Assembly: GCA_001789515.1 (NCBI GenBank)
Contig: MFZT01000047.1
Location: 409-9,918 of the forward strand
DNA from: Candidatus Roizmanbacteria bacterium RIFCSPHIGHO2_02_FULL_43_11
Lineage (GTDB): Bacteria; Patescibacteriota; Microgenomatia; UBA1406; HO2-37-13b
DNA length: 9,510 nucleotides
Reading direction: 5' to 3'
Below, piece by piece: positions 7,360 to 9,510 of this stretch; the first letter of the stretch is position 1; every line of letters starts with the position of its first letter. The notes beneath the pieces are model-generated. The model did not search any database. It saw only the letters and a program-made list of their open reading frames with translations, and was not told where the DNA came from. The position numbers and the translations under genes were made by a program.

Positions 7360-7404
7360 AGTCCTTGATCTGATCAGCCAAAACCACACTTTTAAAGCCT
7401 GGTT

Positions 7405-7433
7405 ATTTTAGCATACTTTATAGGCCGAGGCAA
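7405..7433 (-). promoter_or_regulatory. Promoter of the second penicillin-binding protein gene
   Basis: On the minus strand, TTGCCT (7433-7428) and TAAAAT (7410-7405) are spaced by 17 bp, and the -10 is preceded by TGC, giving an extended -10. The predicted start is near 7398, which gives a leader of about 9 bases to GTG 7389 or about 38 to ATG 7359. The promoter lies entirely between the sortase stop and the PBP start, so the PBP can be expressed independently of the sortase. Confidence 0.65.
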
Positions 7434-7451
7434 CGAAGAAGAGATTGCCTC
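7427..7451 (-). repeat. Inverted repeat overlapping the PBP -35 box
   Basis: GAGGCAA (7451-7445 on the minus strand) and TTGCCTC (7433-7427) are perfect 7-bp inverted arms around an 11-base loop. The left arm begins at the last base of the sortase stop codon, and the right arm contains the -35 hexamer of the PBP promoter. No T run follows, so it does not look like an intrinsic terminator on its own. It could be a protein-binding operator or an RNA 3'-end stem for the sortase message. Confidence 0.5.
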
Positions 7452-8212
7452 TATATCGGGGAGGCTTTAAGTCGTGCTTTTACCTGCAATCGCTTTGCAT
7501 ACGACCCCAGAGGTACGCATGTATATAGATTTATATAGGAGGTATCATATTTTGGTTCCAGTGCACTAATTTGATCCGGACGAATAATAACACGGTCATA
7601 AACCTCGTAGGTATATCGTACTGTATCAACGGTCACATAAAATGAATCGCCAATCTCTAATGTCGGTAGATACGTGAATATCGACTTATAGTCATCCCTT
7701 TCTTTATAGTCCCCTATCTTTGCTAAAGCTGGAGTTGTTGAGTGCCCAAAAATATTCACCGTACCATTTATCCCGGGTGGATTTTCAGGCAGATAATGAA
7801 TGAGGCCTTTAAGTAAGTCATCTCCGGCAACAACAACCCTGGCATCCTCGATCGCAAGTTTAGGTATAGACAAGGTATACTCCTTAATATCACTACTATA
7901 GGCGTGAATATCAAGATTGCCTGAATCGATAAACCAGGCTGAAGCTTTTGTATAGTCAACAAGGTTTGTAGAAAAAGCCTGTTGTGTCCCCTTCACTGCA
8001 AGTCCGCGTTCAACTGAGTTTGCCTGATTTCCGGGAACTGGTGCAAGCACATCACTTTGAATGAAAATTCTGTTGTACATCTCTGAGGCAACTACCGGAT
8101 AGAAGGACCAAAACAGAAAGAGTGCCCCAATCGTCATAGTTGTATATGATATTGCGGTCAATATCCTCTTTTGTACGCCTATTGGCTTTTTTTTGTAGCT
8201 ATAGAGTGGCAT
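7451..8212 (-). CDS. Sortase family transpeptidase, membrane-anchored
   Basis: Cysteine transpeptidase that cleaves a sorting signal in a surface protein and attaches it to the envelope or to another subunit. From ATG 8212 it has 253 residues: a basic N-terminus, one membrane helix (about 18-41), a linker, and a sortase barrel from about 112. The catalytic residues are His157 in NIFGHS, Cys232 in LYTCVP and Arg241 in AKRLQV, in the family's usual order and spacing. The N-terminal helix places the barrel outside the cell. The TLxTC-type motif reads LYTC here; I cannot assign the sortase class with confidence. An in-frame GTG at 8224 would overlap the upstream stop by 8 bp; I chose the ATG because it follows the TAA of that gene (8219-8217) after only 4 bases. 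The tight spacing implies an operon with the baseplate J-like protein. No LPxTG-like sorting signal is visible in any protein of this window. Confidence 0.92.
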   Translation of the reverse strand: MPLYSYKKKPIGVQKRILTAISYTTMTIGALFLFWSFYPVVASEMYNRIFIQSDVLAPVPGNQANSVERGLAVKGTQQAFSTNLVDYTKASAWFIDSGNLDIHAYSSDIKEYTLSIPKLAIEDARVVVAGDDLLKGLIHYLPENPPGINGTVNIFGHSTTPALAKIGDYKERDDYKSIFTYLPTLEIGDSFYVTVDTVRYTYEVYDRVIIRPDQISALEPKYDTSYINLYTCVPLGSYAKRLQVKARLKASPI

Positions 8213-8216
8213 ACTC

Positions 8217-9510
8217 TTAATCACTTATAGGTTCCAAACGGATTGCAATGTGTTTTGAAAAGTATGGAAGGCGCGATTTTAAAAACGGCAGCGCTGTTGA
8301 AATTTCAGCGTCAAATCCATCTGCATTATAGACATCCTGGATAACACGTTTGAGAGCATCTAGAGGTAATCCCTGAACATCCTTCGCAAGCTTTGCTGTA
8401 TCAAGTTGCATAACTGGTTCTCCCTTGACTTTCACCTTCAAAGAAATCTTATTTGTCTTCTCATCCTTCTTTGCAGCTATATCAGATATTGCGAGGTCTT
8501 GTGTACCCAATGTATATCCTTCAGAAATATCGTCTTGAATTTGCGATAGTATCTGCTCCCTAAGATCTCCTTCATTGTAAGCATAAAAAGCTACATCTGC
8601 TGTTACTGTTTCCTGAACGTTACTCGCTTCTTCTGCAGGTTCCTTAGAGTAACTTCGTTTCGTGATGTCAATGTTTGTAAGTGCCTCGATAACTTTCTTC
8701 TGCGAAGACATCGTTGCCAATGACTCAGCAGTTTTTTTCTTGAGCTGTTTCTCAATATCCTTATCAAGTTTCGCTAGGTCTTCTTTTGAGGCTGTTTGGA
8801 TCGTTTTCTGCGTACCGCCGGAAAACGCCTTTGATACCTTTGCAAAATACGTTGTGCTTGGTAGGTCGCTGATTGACAATTTTGTATCCTGTTTAATATT
8901 TGATTTTGGCCCAATCTCGACGGCTGTTAGTGTTGCTTGTGTTTTTGATGTCGAGGTTAAAATATCGCCATCATCCGTAATAGTTTTCGAGGCTGCTTTA
9001 ACTGATATGTCTGAATCCAGCGTAAATTCTACACCATCGTCAGTAGTAAGTATTGTACTTTTCTTGATAGTACGCTCTTTATCATCTGCACTGTATACCG
9101 TCACTTCGCCTTTTGCTTTTTCACCAATGTCTTTTTGGCCCGTTGTTGCTGATGAGGCACCCGCTGTAAAGGTCTTCTTAACCTCTTGTATAGAATCCAT
9201 GTTTGAGAGTGTAATATCTTTTTCTATTGGCTCACGTTTGTACATAATCGTAAGTACGGCAGAGTGGTTAAAATAGAGAAGGAGCAGTGTACCAACAATA
9301 GCAAAAGCTATCAGGCCTATTCCCAGAATAATGATCTTCCCTTTCCCATACATAATCATGCGTAATGATGATACCGTGTTTGTGATCTTTTGCACAATTG
9401 ACCTTCCGACAGCAATCGGGGAAACATGTGATGCTGTGACTGCATCGGGTTGAGCATATGATGGTGGAATGGTTGTCCCAAACTGATGAGTCTCCTCTTT
9501 AACCGCTTTC
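8217..9510 (-). CDS. Membrane-anchored baseplate J-like protein, 5' end cut by window edge
   Basis: The frame is open for 430 codons from the right edge to TAA at 8219-8217; the in-frame GTG at 9395 is internal and not the start, because coding sequence continues upstream of it without a stop. The visible part (numbered from the edge) has a polar, probably cytoplasmic segment of at least 50 residues, one transmembrane helix (about 58-80) and a long extracytoplasmic region. That region carries the beta pattern GEVTVYS (134-140), a 'T..DGVEFTLDSDI' stretch (about 155-168) and an IGPKSN turn (199-204), as in proteins annotated 'baseplate J/gp47-like' in Patescibacteria. A Lys-rich, helix-prone segment (about 241-263) and a further alpha/beta part follow, ending in an LP..SK.IAIRLEP pattern. 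The family name comes from phage baseplates, but a TM-anchored version beside a sortase points to a cell-surface role. The family call is from pattern recognition only. Confidence 0.75.
   Translation of the reverse strand, partial: KAVKEETHQFGTTIPPSYAQPDAVTASHVSPIAVGRSIVQKITNTVSSLRMIMYGKGKIIILGIGLIAFAIVGTLLLLYFNHSAVLTIMYKREPIEKDITLSNMDSIQEVKKTFTAGASSATTGQKDIGEKAKGEVTVYSADDKERTIKKSTILTTDDGVEFTLDSDISVKAASKTITDDGDILTSTSKTQATLTAVEIGPKSNIKQDTKLSISDLPSTTYFAKVSKAFSGGTQKTIQTASKEDLAKLDKDIEKQLKKKTAESLATMSSQKKVIEALTNIDITKRSYSKEPAEEASNVQETVTADVAFYAYNEGDLREQILSQIQDDISEGYTLGTQDLAISDIAAKKDEKTNKISLKVKVKGEPVMQLDTAKLAKDVQGLPLDALKRVIQDVYNADGFDAEISTALPFLKSRLPYFSKHIAIRLEPISD

Noticed and set aside
8212..8224. GTG at 8224 as sortase start
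   Set aside because: It would overlap the upstream gene by 8 bp; the ATG at 8212 follows that stop directly and loses only four residues. Not excluded, but less likely.
8662..9276. A 204-codon plus-strand frame antisense to the baseplate J-like gene
   Set aside because: Its composition (rich in Ser, Val, Phe) is what the complement of a Lys/Asp/Thr-rich gene gives; no ribosome binding site, promoter or motif supports it.
9395..9510. GTG at 9395 as the start of the baseplate J-like protein
   Set aside because: The same frame continues upstream to the window edge without a stop (38 further codons) and encodes a plausible polar N-terminal region, so the true start lies outside the window.
1..9510. 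CRISPR arrays, tRNA/rRNA genes, insertion sequences, phage genes or TGA recoding
   Set aside because: No regularly spaced repeats, cloverleaf-like segments, transposase motifs or terminal repeats were seen. The baseplate J-like protein has a transmembrane anchor and no phage neighbours, and TGA ends PBP-B normally.

Overview
The window looks like a piece of a Candidate Phyla Radiation (Patescibacteria) genome, most likely of the Microgenomates type. This is inferred from the gene content and not from a marker-gene tree. The supporting signs are a shortened alanyl-tRNA synthetase, a membrane-anchored 'baseplate J-like' envelope protein next to a sortase, a small Ig-like/beta-barrel secreted protein pair with a Ser/Pro/Thr linker, two closely related class A penicillin-binding proteins, and almost no Shine-Dalgarno sequences. 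TGA acts as an ordinary stop codon and no gene needs recoding. Coding density is high: only one intergenic gap exceeds 200 bp.

Layout, left to right. Positions 1-1925 (minus) hold most of a class A penicillin-binding protein (PBP-A), cut by the left window edge before its stop. Twenty bases upstream of it lies alaS (1946-3721, minus), probably in the same transcript. A 240-bp divergent intergenic region (3722-3961) carries a near-leaderless alaS promoter, a 12-bp-stem inverted repeat, and a near-consensus promoter for the plus-strand genes. Those are two short envelope proteins joined by a TAATG overlap: a membrane-anchored Ig-like protein (3962-4375) and a secreted protein with a tandem DUF5666-like repeat (4375-5130). 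The second runs tail-to-tail into another class A penicillin-binding protein (PBP-B, 5122 to 7359 or 7389, minus) with a 9-bp overlap. PBP-B has its own promoter, whose -35 box lies in an inverted repeat directly after the sortase stop. The sortase (7451-8212, minus) follows 4 bases after the end of a large membrane-anchored baseplate J-like protein (8217 past the right edge, minus).

Functionally this is a cell-envelope neighbourhood: two bifunctional peptidoglycan synthases, a sortase that would process or anchor surface proteins, a large single-pass surface protein, and two small exported beta-rich proteins. The one housekeeping gene, alaS, sits inside it. I found no rRNA, tRNA, CRISPR, transposase or phage gene. 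The most interesting points are the reduced AlaRS architecture, the near-leaderless promoters, the extra N-terminal membrane hairpin of PBP-B, the uncharacterised Ig-like/DUF5666-like pair, and the sortase/baseplate-J-like pair.
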